Assembly: GCF_016461785.1 (NCBI RefSeq)
Contig: NZ_JAEMUH010000014.1
Coordinates: 1 to 64,000, forward strand
Direction: 5' to 3'
DNA length: 64,000 nucleotides
From: Marinomonas ostreistagni
Lineage (GTDB): Bacteria; Pseudomonadota; Gammaproteobacteria; Pseudomonadales; Marinomonadaceae
Shown here one piece after another: positions 52,618 to 60,180 of this stretch (position 1 is the stretch's first letter; the number at the start of each line of letters is the position of its first letter). Under the pieces are notes generated by a model, which worked only from the letters and a program-made list of their open reading frames with translations, was not told the DNA's origin and made no database searches. Made by a program: the position numbers and the translations under genes.

Positions 52618-53355
52618 ATGGCTCGTAAGGCAAATATAGCGAAAGAAGAAATCATCCAAGCCTGCTGGGATCTTATTGAGCAGAACATCTTTCCTAACAT
52701 TCCACGGTTGAGTGACTACTTTAAAAACCTTGATGGTCGCGGCTGCTCGAATACAACATTGCTAAACGCCATCTGCGAATGGGAAGAATCGTATAAAGAA
52801 CATCAAGAGAATGAGCTGAAAGAAGTCACCGAGCATTTTGCTCCAACCTTCAAGCGCTTCGAAAGAGATATTATTCAATCACTTTCTATCATCCTGGATG
52901 AACAGATTACTGCGCATGAAGAGAAACTATCTCTTAGACAATCATCTATTGAAGGAAGAGAGCGCTCCCTATCAGAATCTTTTATTAACTCTCAACAAGC
53001 GCTAGAAACAACCCTTGAACAAAAGCAGATATTTGAGACCCGCTGTAATGAATTGCAACAAGGCCAAAAAGCACTAGAAGAACGACTAGAGTATTCATTA
53101 ACTCGAAACAGGGTACTCGAATCGGAAATTGAACAATGGAAGCAAACTCAGAGAGAAGCAGACACCAAACTCCATCAAGCGCAAGTTGATCTAGCCAAAC
53201 AGGATAATGAAATTTCCCAGTTAAAACAGCTTTTAATGGACAGCCAAGCAGAAGTTCAGCGCTTAAAAAAGCAAAACGATCAGCTTTTAAACAGTGCAAT
53301 CAAACAAGTCTCAAAGCTTGCAGAAAGCGTGGCGACAAAATCTTCAGATTCATAG
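52618..53355 (+). CDS. KfrA-type DNA-binding coiled-coil protein
   Basis: The 245-residue protein has an N-terminal helix-turn-helix domain at about 1-60 (AKEEIIQACWDLIEQN, IPRLSDYFKNLDGRGCSNTTLL) of the plasmid-replication-region KfrA_N type, then a long heptad-rich coiled coil at about 95-230. KfrA on plasmid RK2 is a DNA-binding regulator that may aid segregation. Here the gene is chromosomal, between patatin and prmB. Target DNA unknown. Confidence 0.8.
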   Translation: MARKANIAKEEIIQACWDLIEQNIFPNIPRLSDYFKNLDGRGCSNTTLLNAICEWEESYKEHQENELKEVTEHFAPTFKRFERDIIQSLSIILDEQITAHEEKLSLRQSSIEGRERSLSESFINSQQALETTLEQKQIFETRCNELQQGQKALEERLEYSLTRNRVLESEIEQWKQTQREADTKLHQAQVDLAKQDNEISQLKQLLMDSQAEVQRLKKQNDQLLNSAIKQVSKLAESVATKSSDS

Positions 53356-53412
53356 AGTCTAGCGGGGATTATCGCTATAATGACACGCATTTTTAACGCA
53401 TAAGATATTGCT

Positions 53413-54321
53413 ATGAGTAGACACCAATCCGCCATAAAGGATTTATTGACCATTCAAGATTACATCCGCTGGACGTATTCTCGTTTTCGTCGTTCTGATA
53501 TTTTTTATGGCCACGGTACAGACAATCCTTGGGATGAAGCTGTTCAGCTGGTTCTTGGAGCGCTTTCATTGCCTTTAGATTTTCCAAAGGAACACTTGGA
53601 CAGTCGCTTAACCCATGATGAGAAAAAGCGGATCTTAAAATTGGTAGATCGCCGCATAAACAATCGTGAACCATTGCCGTACCTATTAGGCGAAGCATGG
53701 TTTATGGGGCTACCGTTTAAGGTTACTAAAGACACCTTGATTCCTCGCTCGCCAATTATGGCTCTAATCGAGAATCAATTTGCCCCATGGTTAGAGCAAT
53801 ACCCGCTGTCCATTCTTGATATGTGCACTGGATCTGGGTGTTTAGGCATCGCAGCAGCGTTAACCTTTGATGAAGCCGAAGTAGACATTACTGACGTTAG
53901 TGACGCGGCATTGGATGTGGCTTTGCAAAACATCGCTATGCATGAGGTGGAAGACCGTGTACATGCTATCCACTCCGATATGTTTAATGCATTATCCGGT
54001 AAGCAGTACGATTTGATTATTTGTAACCCGCCTTATGTGGATGCGAATGACTACAATACTGCACCAAGAGAATTTCACAACGAACCACAATTAGCCCTAA
54101 CATCGGGCGATGATGGTTTGGACTTCACTAGAGCATTCCTAGCGCAAGCGGCGGATTACCTTCATGACAATGGCATTGTTGTCTATGAAGTGGGCAACAG
54201 TGAAGTTGCATTACAAGAAGCGTACCCTGATACACCATTTATGTGGGTAGAATTAGAGAACGGTGGTAACGGTGTCTTCGTGTTAACCAAAGAAGAATTG
54301 AAAACCCTACAACAAGAGTAA
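53413..54321 (+). CDS. prmB: Ribosomal protein uL3 N5-glutamine methyltransferase
   Basis: The 302-residue SAM-dependent methyltransferase modifies a glutamine of L3 during 50S assembly. SAM motif I is LDMCTGSGCLGIAAAL (about 135-150) and the catalytic NPPY is at 205-208. The N-terminal helical domain (RHQSAIKDLLTIQDYIRW.., HGTDNPWDEA) distinguishes it from PrmC. It lies 9 bp before aroC, as in E. coli. Confidence 0.95.
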   Translation: MSRHQSAIKDLLTIQDYIRWTYSRFRRSDIFYGHGTDNPWDEAVQLVLGALSLPLDFPKEHLDSRLTHDEKKRILKLVDRRINNREPLPYLLGEAWFMGLPFKVTKDTLIPRSPIMALIENQFAPWLEQYPLSILDMCTGSGCLGIAAALTFDEAEVDITDVSDAALDVALQNIAMHEVEDRVHAIHSDMFNALSGKQYDLIICNPPYVDANDYNTAPREFHNEPQLALTSGDDGLDFTRAFLAQAADYLHDNGIVVYEVGNSEVALQEAYPDTPFMWVELENGGNGVFVLTKEELKTLQQE

Positions 54322-54330
54322 CTAGACAAC

Positions 54331-55431
54331 ATGGCTGGCAATACATTTGGTACGTTATTTAAAGTCACAACTTTTGGGGAAAGCCACGGTTTAGCCCTAG
54401 GCGCAATCGTTGATGGTTGCCCTCCAGGACTTGAGTTGACTGAAGCAGATCTTCAGCGCGACTTAGATTTGCGTAAACCAGGCACATCAAAACATACAAC
54501 GCAACGCCGAGAGCCGGATGAAGTAGAGATTTTATCAGGTGTTTTCGAAGGCAAAACAACAGGCACCCCCATTGGTCTGTTAATTCGCAACACAGATCAA
54601 CGCTCAAAAGACTACGGCAATATCAAAGAAACATTCCGTCCTGCACATGCTGATTACGTATACGACCAGAAGTTTGGCTTCCGTGACTATCGCGGTGGCG
54701 GTCGTTCTTCAGCACGAGAAACAGCGATGCGAGTTGCGGCTGGAGCTATTGCTAAAAAATGGCTTAAACAGCGCTACGGCATCGAAATCCAAGGTTTCTT
54801 GTCTCAACTTGGTCCAATTAAATTGGATGTTAAAGATTTAAGCCAAGTCTACGAGAATGCGTTCTTTAGCCCTGATCCTGATGCCATTCCTACGCTTGAA
54901 GAGTACATGGTAAACCTTCGCCGTGAAGGCGATTCAGTCGGTGCTAAAATTACTGTCATTGCTAAAAACGTACAGCCAGGTTTAGGTGAGCCAGTATTTG
55001 ATCGTTTAGACGCTGATATCGCTAAAGCCATGATGGGCATTAATGCTGTGAAAGGTGTAGAAATCGGTGATGGTTTCGATGTGATCGAGCAAAAAGGAAG
55101 CCAACATCGTGATGAAATGACTCCAGAAGGTTTCTTATCGAACCATGCCGGCGGTGTAGTTGGTGGCTTGTCCTCTGGTCAAGATATTGTGGTACACATG
55201 GCATTAAAACCAACGTCAAGTATTACAATTCCAGGTAAAAGCATTGACCGCTCAGGTCAAGCGATAGACGTCATTACAAAAGGGCGTCATGACCCTTGTG
55301 TCGGCATTCGAGCGACACCAATTGCTGAGGCGATGCTTGCGTTAACCATTATGGATCATGCATTACGCCATCGAGGGCAAAATGCCGATGTCCATTGTGA
55401 GACACCCATTATTAAAGGCCAAGCCGAATAA
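54331..55431 (+). CDS. aroC: Chorismate synthase
   Basis: The 366-residue enzyme makes chorismate from EPSP, using reduced FMN. It has the signatures [19 protein letters not shown], the [19 protein letters not shown] patch and [17 protein letters not shown]. Length is close to E. coli AroC (361). It follows prmB closely and ends at a terminator. Confidence 0.97.
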   Translation: MAGNTFGTLFKVTTFGESHGLALGAIVDGCPPGLELTEADLQRDLDLRKPGTSKHTTQRREPDEVEILSGVFEGKTTGTPIGLLIRNTDQRSKDYGNIKETFRPAHADYVYDQKFGFRDYRGGGRSSARETAMRVAAGAIAKKWLKQRYGIEIQGFLSQLGPIKLDVKDLSQVYENAFFSPDPDAIPTLEEYMVNLRREGDSVGAKITVIAKNVQPGLGEPVFDRLDADIAKAMMGINAVKGVEIGDGFDVIEQKGSQHRDEMTPEGFLSNHAGGVVGGLSSGQDIVVHMALKPTSSITIPGKSIDRSGQAIDVITKGRHDPCVGIRATPIAEAMLALTIMDHALRHRGQNADVHCETPIIKGQAE

Positions 55432-55436
55432 AATAC

Positions 55437-55460
55437 AAAAGGTCGCAATTGCGACCTTTT
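55437..55460 (+). terminator. Terminator after aroC
   Basis: AAAAGGTCGCAA and TTGCGACCTTTT form an inverted repeat followed by T, 5 bp after the aroC stop and just before the yjjX ribosome binding site. Confidence 0.8.
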
Positions 55461-55478
55461 TGCTTTAAGGAGAACTGT

Positions 55479-56042
55479 ATGTCGAGCGTAGTAATTAGAG
55501 TATTAGTAGGCTCTACCAATCCCGTTAAGAAAGGGGCCGCGATGAAAGCATTCGCTAAGGCATTCCCTGATCATGCTATTCATTGTGAAGATCTTAACGC
55601 TCCATCAGGTGTTGCTGATCAACCTATGAATGAGCAAGATACCAAGCTTGGAGCACAAAACCGAGCGACTTATTGTGCCCATTTTGATAGCCAACAGAAA
55701 TACGATTACTACGTGGCTATGGAAGGTGGCGTGGATTATTTTGATGAAGGACCCGCAACCTACGCATACATCACCGTCCGTAATCAGCAAGGGCGAATGA
55801 TCACAGGACGCACAGCCAATTTACCGTTACCTCAGTTCGTCTATCAACGCCTTGAACAAGGCGAAGAGTTAGCTCATGTGATGGACGATATATTCAATCA
55901 GCACAATATAAGACAAAAGGGCGGTGCTATCGGTGTTTTGACAAACCATATCGAAACCCGTGAAAGTGTTTATATGCAAGGGTTAGTGTTAGCTCTCGCG
56001 CCGTTTTTACACAGTGAGATGTTTTATGAATTACCTGTATGA
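55479..56042 (+). CDS. yjjX: Inosine/xanthosine triphosphatase
   Basis: The 187-residue NTPase of the YjjX group hydrolyses ITP and XTP to keep non-canonical purines out of nucleic acids. It has VLVGSTNPVKKGAAMKAF, QPMNEQDTKLGAQNRA, YYVAMEGGVDYFD and the KGGAIGVLTN segment. ATG at 55479 follows AAGGAG. It overlaps yjjG by 17 nt, pairing two house-cleaning nucleotidases. Confidence 0.92.
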   Translation: MSSVVIRVLVGSTNPVKKGAAMKAFAKAFPDHAIHCEDLNAPSGVADQPMNEQDTKLGAQNRATYCAHFDSQQKYDYYVAMEGGVDYFDEGPATYAYITVRNQQGRMITGRTANLPLPQFVYQRLEQGEELAHVMDDIFNQHNIRQKGGAIGVLTNHIETRESVYMQGLVLALAPFLHSEMFYELPV

Positions 56043-56718
56043 TTTCTATATTTTTGATGCGGACCACACATTATTTGAATTCGATGCTTTTAAAGGGCTT
56101 AAGCACATGTTTGCCAATTTTGATGTGCAGTTTAATTTGGAAGATTATGAGTTCTACCAACAAACCAATAAGCCATTATGGGTGCAATATCAAAACGGAG
56201 AGATAAGTGCCGACACATTGCAAACTGTGCGATTTAGCCACTGGTCTAAAAAGCTTAATATAAATCCTCAGGAGCTCAATGAGCGTTTTTTAGACAGCAT
56301 GGCTGAAATTTGCGAACCGTTGCCACATGCTAAATTGTTACTAGAAACGTTAAGAGCTAAACGAAAAAGTCTTTCTATACTCACCAATGGCTTCACAGCC
56401 TTACAGCAACGCCGATTAAATAAAACGGGATTGGCTGATGTATTTGACCACGTAATTATTTCTGAACAAGTTGGCTTTGCAAAACCAGATGAACGCGTTT
56501 TTAAACATACTCTGGATAAACTAAATATCCATCAAGACCAAAAGAGTCGCGTGCTAATGATCGGAGATACGTTTGCTTCAGATATTGTTGGAGGACAACG
56601 GGCAGGTATTCAGACGTGCTGGCTAAATCTCCACAACGAACAACTTACTGATGAACAGATTAAGCCAACGTATGAAATTAAGTCTTTAAAAGACCTGATG
56701 GCATTATTAGAGCTTTAA
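56026..56718 (+). CDS. yjjG: Pyrimidine 5'-nucleotidase YjjG (HAD family)
   Basis: The 230-residue HAD phosphatase has motif I FDADHTLFEFD, motif II SILTNGF, the Lys motif GFAKPDERVF and motif IV MIGDTFASDIVGG. YjjG dephosphorylates dUMP, dTMP and non-canonical pyrimidine nucleotides. The ATG at 56026 lies inside the end of yjjX, so the two are translationally coupled. Confidence 0.92.
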   Translation: MNYLYDFYIFDADHTLFEFDAFKGLKHMFANFDVQFNLEDYEFYQQTNKPLWVQYQNGEISADTLQTVRFSHWSKKLNINPQELNERFLDSMAEICEPLPHAKLLLETLRAKRKSLSILTNGFTALQQRRLNKTGLADVFDHVIISEQVGFAKPDERVFKHTLDKLNIHQDQKSRVLMIGDTFASDIVGGQRAGIQTCWLNLHNEQLTDEQIKPTYEIKSLKDLMALLEL

Positions 56719-56890
56719 TAGATCTAGAATAGGTCTAATATTTCCGATAAATGTTATTATCGGAAATAACATAATATTAGTAATTAAGGCCTTTTCTCGT
56801 AATTTCTTATTAGACTCAAAGTAAAATTATAAAACCGTACGTTTTACAAGATGATTCGTCAAAACGAATTCATCTTTTGTACAACCTAAG

Positions 56891-57017
56891 TCTATCGGGG
56901 AAATAAATTCTTTTATCGCTGACTGGGGTCAGCTCGTACGCCGTATTCCGTTTCGTACGCCCCGATTCTATCGGGATTAAATATATTTTTATCGCTGACA
57001 GGAGTTAGCTCGTAAGC
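56891..57017 (+). repeat. Tandem 76-bp hairpin-forming units
   Basis: Unit A starts at 56891 and unit B at 56967; both run TCTATCGGG, an A/T-rich spacer, TTTTATCGCTGAC, a loop, then AGCTCGTA. In A the stem is GCTGAC-TGGG-GTCAGC, in B GCTGAC-AGGA-GTTAGC, so the pairing survives base change (G-U). A third degenerate copy (ATCGCTCACAGCTCGTA, then CCGATTCTATCAG) follows near 57104-57134. The junction CCCGAT-TCT-ATCGGG (56961-56975) is itself a hairpin. Confidence 0.7.
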
Positions 57018-57168
57018 AAGACTCCAGCAAAGAAAATAAAGCCAACATAGCTGACTAGCGTCTGATTGTACGACTCAATTTCATTGGAGAAACAATGCTC
57101 AAATCGCTCACAGCTCGTATGATCCGATTCTATCAGTAGCCATCCTTGTTTATTTCTTAATCATTCGA

Positions 57169-57201
57169 TTGACATCTCGTCTTAAAAACGAGTTAATAAC
57201 A
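57169..57201 (+). promoter_or_regulatory. Possible sigma-70 promoter
   Basis: TTGACA at 57169-57174 is a perfect -35 box; TTAATA about 18 bp downstream could be the -10. It would start a short leader covering the 30-codon ORF and the DUF1127 gene. Spacing and -10 quality are moderate. Confidence 0.35.
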
Positions 57202-57251
57202 AAGTCTTATAAAGACATTCCATTTAACCCTAAACCGATTCGGAGGCCATT

Positions 57252-57344
57252 ATGACTTGCATGCATTCCATCATGACAACATCTACAACTGCGTCTCGAA
57301 TTTATGTCCGAACAGCCAATAAGGCTTCTGGCATTCGCGTTTAG
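57252..57344 (+). CDS. 30-residue small ORF upstream of DUF1127
   Basis: The ATG at 57252 is preceded by CGGAGG with a 5-nt spacer, the best ribosome binding site nearby. The product starts MTCMHSIMTTSTTASRIYVR and ends SGIRV; it is Thr/Ser/Met-rich with no recognisable motif. It could be a leader peptide or a small functional protein. No homology claim is made. Confidence 0.45.
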   Translation: MTCMHSIMTTSTTASRIYVRTANKASGIRV

Positions 57345-57366
57345 TGTTGTTTATTACATTGATCGC

Positions 57367-57440
57367 GAGAATTTACGCGGTCAAACAAGCAATTAAGTCC
57401 ACTCCTCGTAAATTCTCATGATCTCCCTATTTAGGAGAAT
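57367..57440 (+). promoter_or_regulatory. Alternative RNA pairings around the DUF1127 ribosome binding site
   Basis: GAGAATTTACG (57367-57377) is perfectly complementary to CGTAAATTCTC (57407-57417). The ATTCTC end of the latter can instead pair with GAGAAT (57435-57440), which contains part of the Shine-Dalgarno GGAGA; TCTCC at 57422-57426 can also pair with GGAGA. The structures are mutually exclusive in part, suggesting translational control. Confidence 0.45.
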
Positions 57441-57443
57441 ATT

Positions 57444-57638
57444 ATGAGTTTTATCGCATTATTAAATTTAGTTAAAGAATACGTTGAACAACGTCGCCTT
57501 AACCAAACTTTCAGTCATCTTGATAATCACGTTTTGCGTGACATTGGTTTTGTACGTACTGATGCAGGTATTCGCCCATTAAATCCTAATGCAAAAAGCG
57601 AAACACCACCTCCCCAAAGTGAGTTAAATCCTAGGTGA
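57444..57638 (+). CDS. DUF1127 (YjiS-like) small protein
   Basis: The 64-residue protein has the DUF1127 core at about 16-40 (EQRRLNQTFSHLDNHVLRDIGFVRTD), with the LxD-x-x-L-x-DIG signature, and a Pro-rich tail. In alphaproteobacteria such Arg-rich small proteins bind RNA and affect RNA turnover, so a role in RNA or stress regulation is possible by family, not shown here. AGGAGA precedes the ATG. The long structured leader upstream suggests post-transcriptional regulation. Confidence 0.85.
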   Translation: MSFIALLNLVKEYVEQRRLNQTFSHLDNHVLRDIGFVRTDAGIRPLNPNAKSETPPPQSELNPR

Positions 57639-57670
57639 TGAATGCTACTGGAGGCAGGATCAATAAAACA

Positions 57671-58408
57671 TTACTGATTGACCTGCTTCCTTTGTCTACT
57701 CACTAAGGCATCACCCAGTATTGAAAAATACTGTTGGAACATCTCATTGATCATCAAACGCTGCTCACCATTTGGATATAAACCAAGTTTGGCTTCATCT
57801 GTTTCTATTGTACCTCTCACCAAGAAACGACTATTGGGTAAACAGTCCTCAATATACGCTTCAAACGCACGTGCACATATTTCTTCTGGCTTTGAGTAGT
57901 AGAAACTATTCAGTCGAATATCTGTTTCTCTTGAACAAATAAACAGCGGACTTGGCTCCTTACCGTCAACTGACAACAAAATCGTTTCGTAACATTGAGC
58001 CAGTAATGTATTCAGGGTATGAGGCCCATATGGGTAATCGTTTAACCATAGTTTCGAGGCGAATACCATGCGGTCTGCAATAGGAAACATCTTGTCTGCC
58101 ATGTAGTGATCAAATGCATGAAACCACTCATGCGCAAGACTACCGGCTCCAGCATTCTTCGCTAGCGAAAGTTTTTTAACTGCAGGCATGTAGTGAGCGG
58201 AAACACCTAACTGCCCGCCTTTACCGTACTGCAACCCCAAAGATCCTTTTAGGGAGATTACAGATTCTGGAACTTTTAAAACATGCATCAGATCCATTAA
58301 AGCTTGATAAAAATTTAAGGCTGCTCTATCACGCTCTTTTGGTGTCACCCAATGACCAAGTTCAATGCTTTTAAAGCCAAATTGACGTCGTATTTCGACA
58401 AAGTTCAT
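57671..58408 (-). CDS. CLCA_X-family protein with a metallopeptidase-like motif
   Basis: The 245-residue protein begins MNFVEIRRQFGFKSIELGHW, matching what I recall of the gammaproteobacterial CLCA_X family. It contains SLAHEWFHAFDHYM with H93-E94-x-x-H97-x3-H101, a zincin-like HExxH set, preceded by LAKNAGAGS. Another acidic stretch (SKPEEICARAFEAYIED) could supply a further metal ligand. No signal peptide, so cytoplasmic. Proteolytic activity is inferred only from the motif. Confidence 0.72.
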   Translation of the reverse strand: MNFVEIRRQFGFKSIELGHWVTPKERDRAALNFYQALMDLMHVLKVPESVISLKGSLGLQYGKGGQLGVSAHYMPAVKKLSLAKNAGAGSLAHEWFHAFDHYMADKMFPIADRMVFASKLWLNDYPYGPHTLNTLLAQCYETILLSVDGKEPSPLFICSRETDIRLNSFYYSKPEEICARAFEAYIEDCLPNSRFLVRGTIETDEAKLGLYPNGEQRLMINEMFQQYFSILGDALVSRQRKQVNQ

Positions 58409-58559
58409 GAATGTTAGTGTATTAGGATAATTTGAAGTGTGTCTCTAAATTTTATCATAGGGATGCATGTTTGATTCATATTTAACTCTTTAAATTCGTG
58501 TAATTAAGTGAAGAATACTACCCTTTATTCAATCGACTACCTTCTAGTTCGGAACCTCT

Positions 58560-59771
58560 ATGACACAATTACCGCCAGCAAGTAACATCCCTAAACATGT
58601 ACAATATTTACGTGTACTTGCACTTGGTTTTTGTGCGTTTATTTTCAACACATCTGAGTTTGTTCCAGTTGGCCTGTTAACTGGAATCTCAAATGACTTT
58701 AACATTTCACCCTCTCAAACAGGATGGATGTTAACTATTTATGCCTGGATCGTTGGTGTGATGTCGTTACCAATGATGTTGCTGACCAGTCGTATTGAGC
58801 GAAAGAAACTCTTACTTGGAACATGCTCAGTATTTATAGTCAGCCATGGCTTCTCAACGATTGCTTGGGACTTTAACAGCCTCTTAATTAGTCGCATTGG
58901 CGTCGCTTTTTCCCACGCAGTATTTTGGTCCATCACCGCATCTATTGCCATTCGCGTTGCCCCTCCTGGTAAGATGAATTTTGCCCTCAGTGTACTGGCA
59001 ACGGGCACGGGTATGGCAATGGTGTTAGGGGTCCCACTAGGCAGATTAATCGGTCAACATTTGGGCTGGCGAATGGCTTTTGAAGTGATTGGTCTAGCAG
59101 CATTAGTCATTACCGCATTGGTATTTCGCCTACTACCGCCCTTGCCAAGCCTTACAAGCACTGATCTTACAGCCAAAGTAAAATCGGTATTCACGAACAA
59201 GCGGTTGTTCATCATGTATTTGTCTGTTTTTCTGGTATTCACAGCCCATTACGGTTCTTATAGCTACATTGAACCGTTCCTAATGGATTTTGGTAGAGTT
59301 TCCAGTAATTTAACCACTGTTATTCTGCTTACATTTGGTGTGTCAGGGATTATTGGCAGTACATTATTTAGTTACCTTGGCGAAAAGTACGGTGCTCAAT
59401 TGATGATTGGTAGTGCTGTCGGTATGGCCCTATGTATGCTTTTTCTAGCCATTGCTTTAGCATCTGAAACGGCTCTGATTGTTATCACCGTTATTTGGGG
59501 GGCAGCTTTAATACTGACCTGCTTGGCCATGCAATCCAGAGTTCTGAGTATCGATACTAGTGCATCAGATATCATCATGTCGCTATTCTCTGGCATCATC
59601 AACATGGGAATCGGAGCTGGCGCACTGCTGGGTTCTATCAGCATAGAGCAAGTGGGGCTTGGTAATATAGGCTATGTCGCTTCAAGTGTTGCGTTTCTAG
59701 CAATATGGGTTGTGATCTATATTGCTAGAATGAATATCACACCTGTAGCAGTTAGCGGTGGTGGACATTAG
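58560..59771 (+). CDS. sotB: Sugar efflux MFS transporter SotB
   Basis: The 403-residue DHA1-family transporter has about 12 helices. The N-terminal NTSEFVPVGLLTGIS, MLTIYAWIVGVMSLPMML, ISRIGVAFSHAVFWSITAS and AHYGSYSYIEPF match E. coli SotB (YdeA), which exports arabinose and IPTG. Its last 20 nt overlap, tail to tail, the HMA-like gene of the copper operon. Substrate by homology only. Confidence 0.87.
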   Translation: MTQLPPASNIPKHVQYLRVLALGFCAFIFNTSEFVPVGLLTGISNDFNISPSQTGWMLTIYAWIVGVMSLPMMLLTSRIERKKLLLGTCSVFIVSHGFSTIAWDFNSLLISRIGVAFSHAVFWSITASIAIRVAPPGKMNFALSVLATGTGMAMVLGVPLGRLIGQHLGWRMAFEVIGLAALVITALVFRLLPPLPSLTSTDLTAKVKSVFTNKRLFIMYLSVFLVFTAHYGSYSYIEPFLMDFGRVSSNLTTVILLTFGVSGIIGSTLFSYLGEKYGAQLMIGSAVGMALCMLFLAIALASETALIVITVIWGAALILTCLAMQSRVLSIDTSASDIIMSLFSGIINMGIGAGALLGSISIEQVGLGNIGYVASSVAFLAIWVVIYIARMNITPVAVSGGGH

Positions 59772-60099
59772 GCGCCTTAGCACAGCAATGAGGCTTATGA
59801 CGCGCATTAGCTCGTATGTTGTCGCTAATCTCCTGTGCCGCTCGGTATCTCCAACGCCACCAAAGTGATTTACAAGGCAGCACATTGAGAGCTGAAAGCG
59901 AATCAATAACTTCTTCAAACGTTATCAAAGAGGCATCATAGTGAAATACGATGATGCCGCTTGAATCATTGAGCTTAATTAATTCAACAGGGGTAATGTC
60001 GGTGAAATATAGCTCAACCAAAGGGATGGTTAAGCTATTCAGCCCAGTGAACTTTAAGTTGATTTTATGACGGTAAGCAGAATGCTTTATTGCAGACAT
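59752..60099 (-). CDS. HMA-like protein with Cys/His-rich tail, copper operon
   Basis: The 115-residue product has a beta-alpha-beta-beta-alpha-beta pattern like a heavy-metal-associated domain (GIIVFHYDASLITFEEVIDSLSAL) but without the N-terminal CxxC. Its tail HKPHCCAKAPNVHHR is dense in Cys and His and could bind metal. GGAGGTGGT precedes the ATG. It is the last gene after copA and the 23-codon ORF, so a role in copper handling with CopA is likely by context. Confidence 0.65.
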   Translation of the reverse strand: MSAIKHSAYRHKINLKFTGLNSLTIPLVELYFTDITPVELIKLNDSSGIIVFHYDASLITFEEVIDSLSALNVLPCKSLWWRWRYRAAQEISDNIRANARHKPHCCAKAPNVHHR

Positions 60100-60108
60100 A
60101 CCACCTCC

Positions 60109-60180
60109 CTATTTTCCTAACCAAAACCACCAAATGATAAAAGCAATGGCAGCAAGCCCCATCAGATTTAGAAAAATCAT
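60109..60180 (-). CDS. 23-residue membrane micropeptide coupled to copA
   Basis: The ATG at 60180 overlaps the copA stop (ATGA), preceded by GGAAG. The product [20 protein letters not shown] plus LGK is a single membrane helix with a Trp-rich end. The next gene's ribosome binding site follows 1-2 nt after its stop. Size resembles small subunits of P-type ATPases (KdpF, 29 residues) but sequence similarity is not claimed. Too short for automatic callers, supported by the tight coupling. Confidence 0.6.
   Translation of the reverse strand: MIFLNLMGLAAIAFIIWWFWLGK

Larger units (their letters stand above)
56719..57443 (+). other. 725-bp structured leader region before the DUF1127 gene
   Basis: There is no conventional gene. 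It contains a 10-bp hairpin at 56741-56766, a further stem at 56849-56875 that could end yjjG transcripts, two 76-bp-spaced repeats at 56891-57017 with a degenerate third, a TTGACA-containing promoter-like stretch near 57169, a 30-codon ORF with strong ribosome binding site and paired stems before the DUF1127 start. The individual parts are listed separately. Confidence 0.6.

Noticed and set aside
56891-57134. tRNA or tRNA-like genes in the repeated leader
   Set aside because: Stems of 6 bp with short loops do not form a cloverleaf and no CCA or T-loop signature is present.
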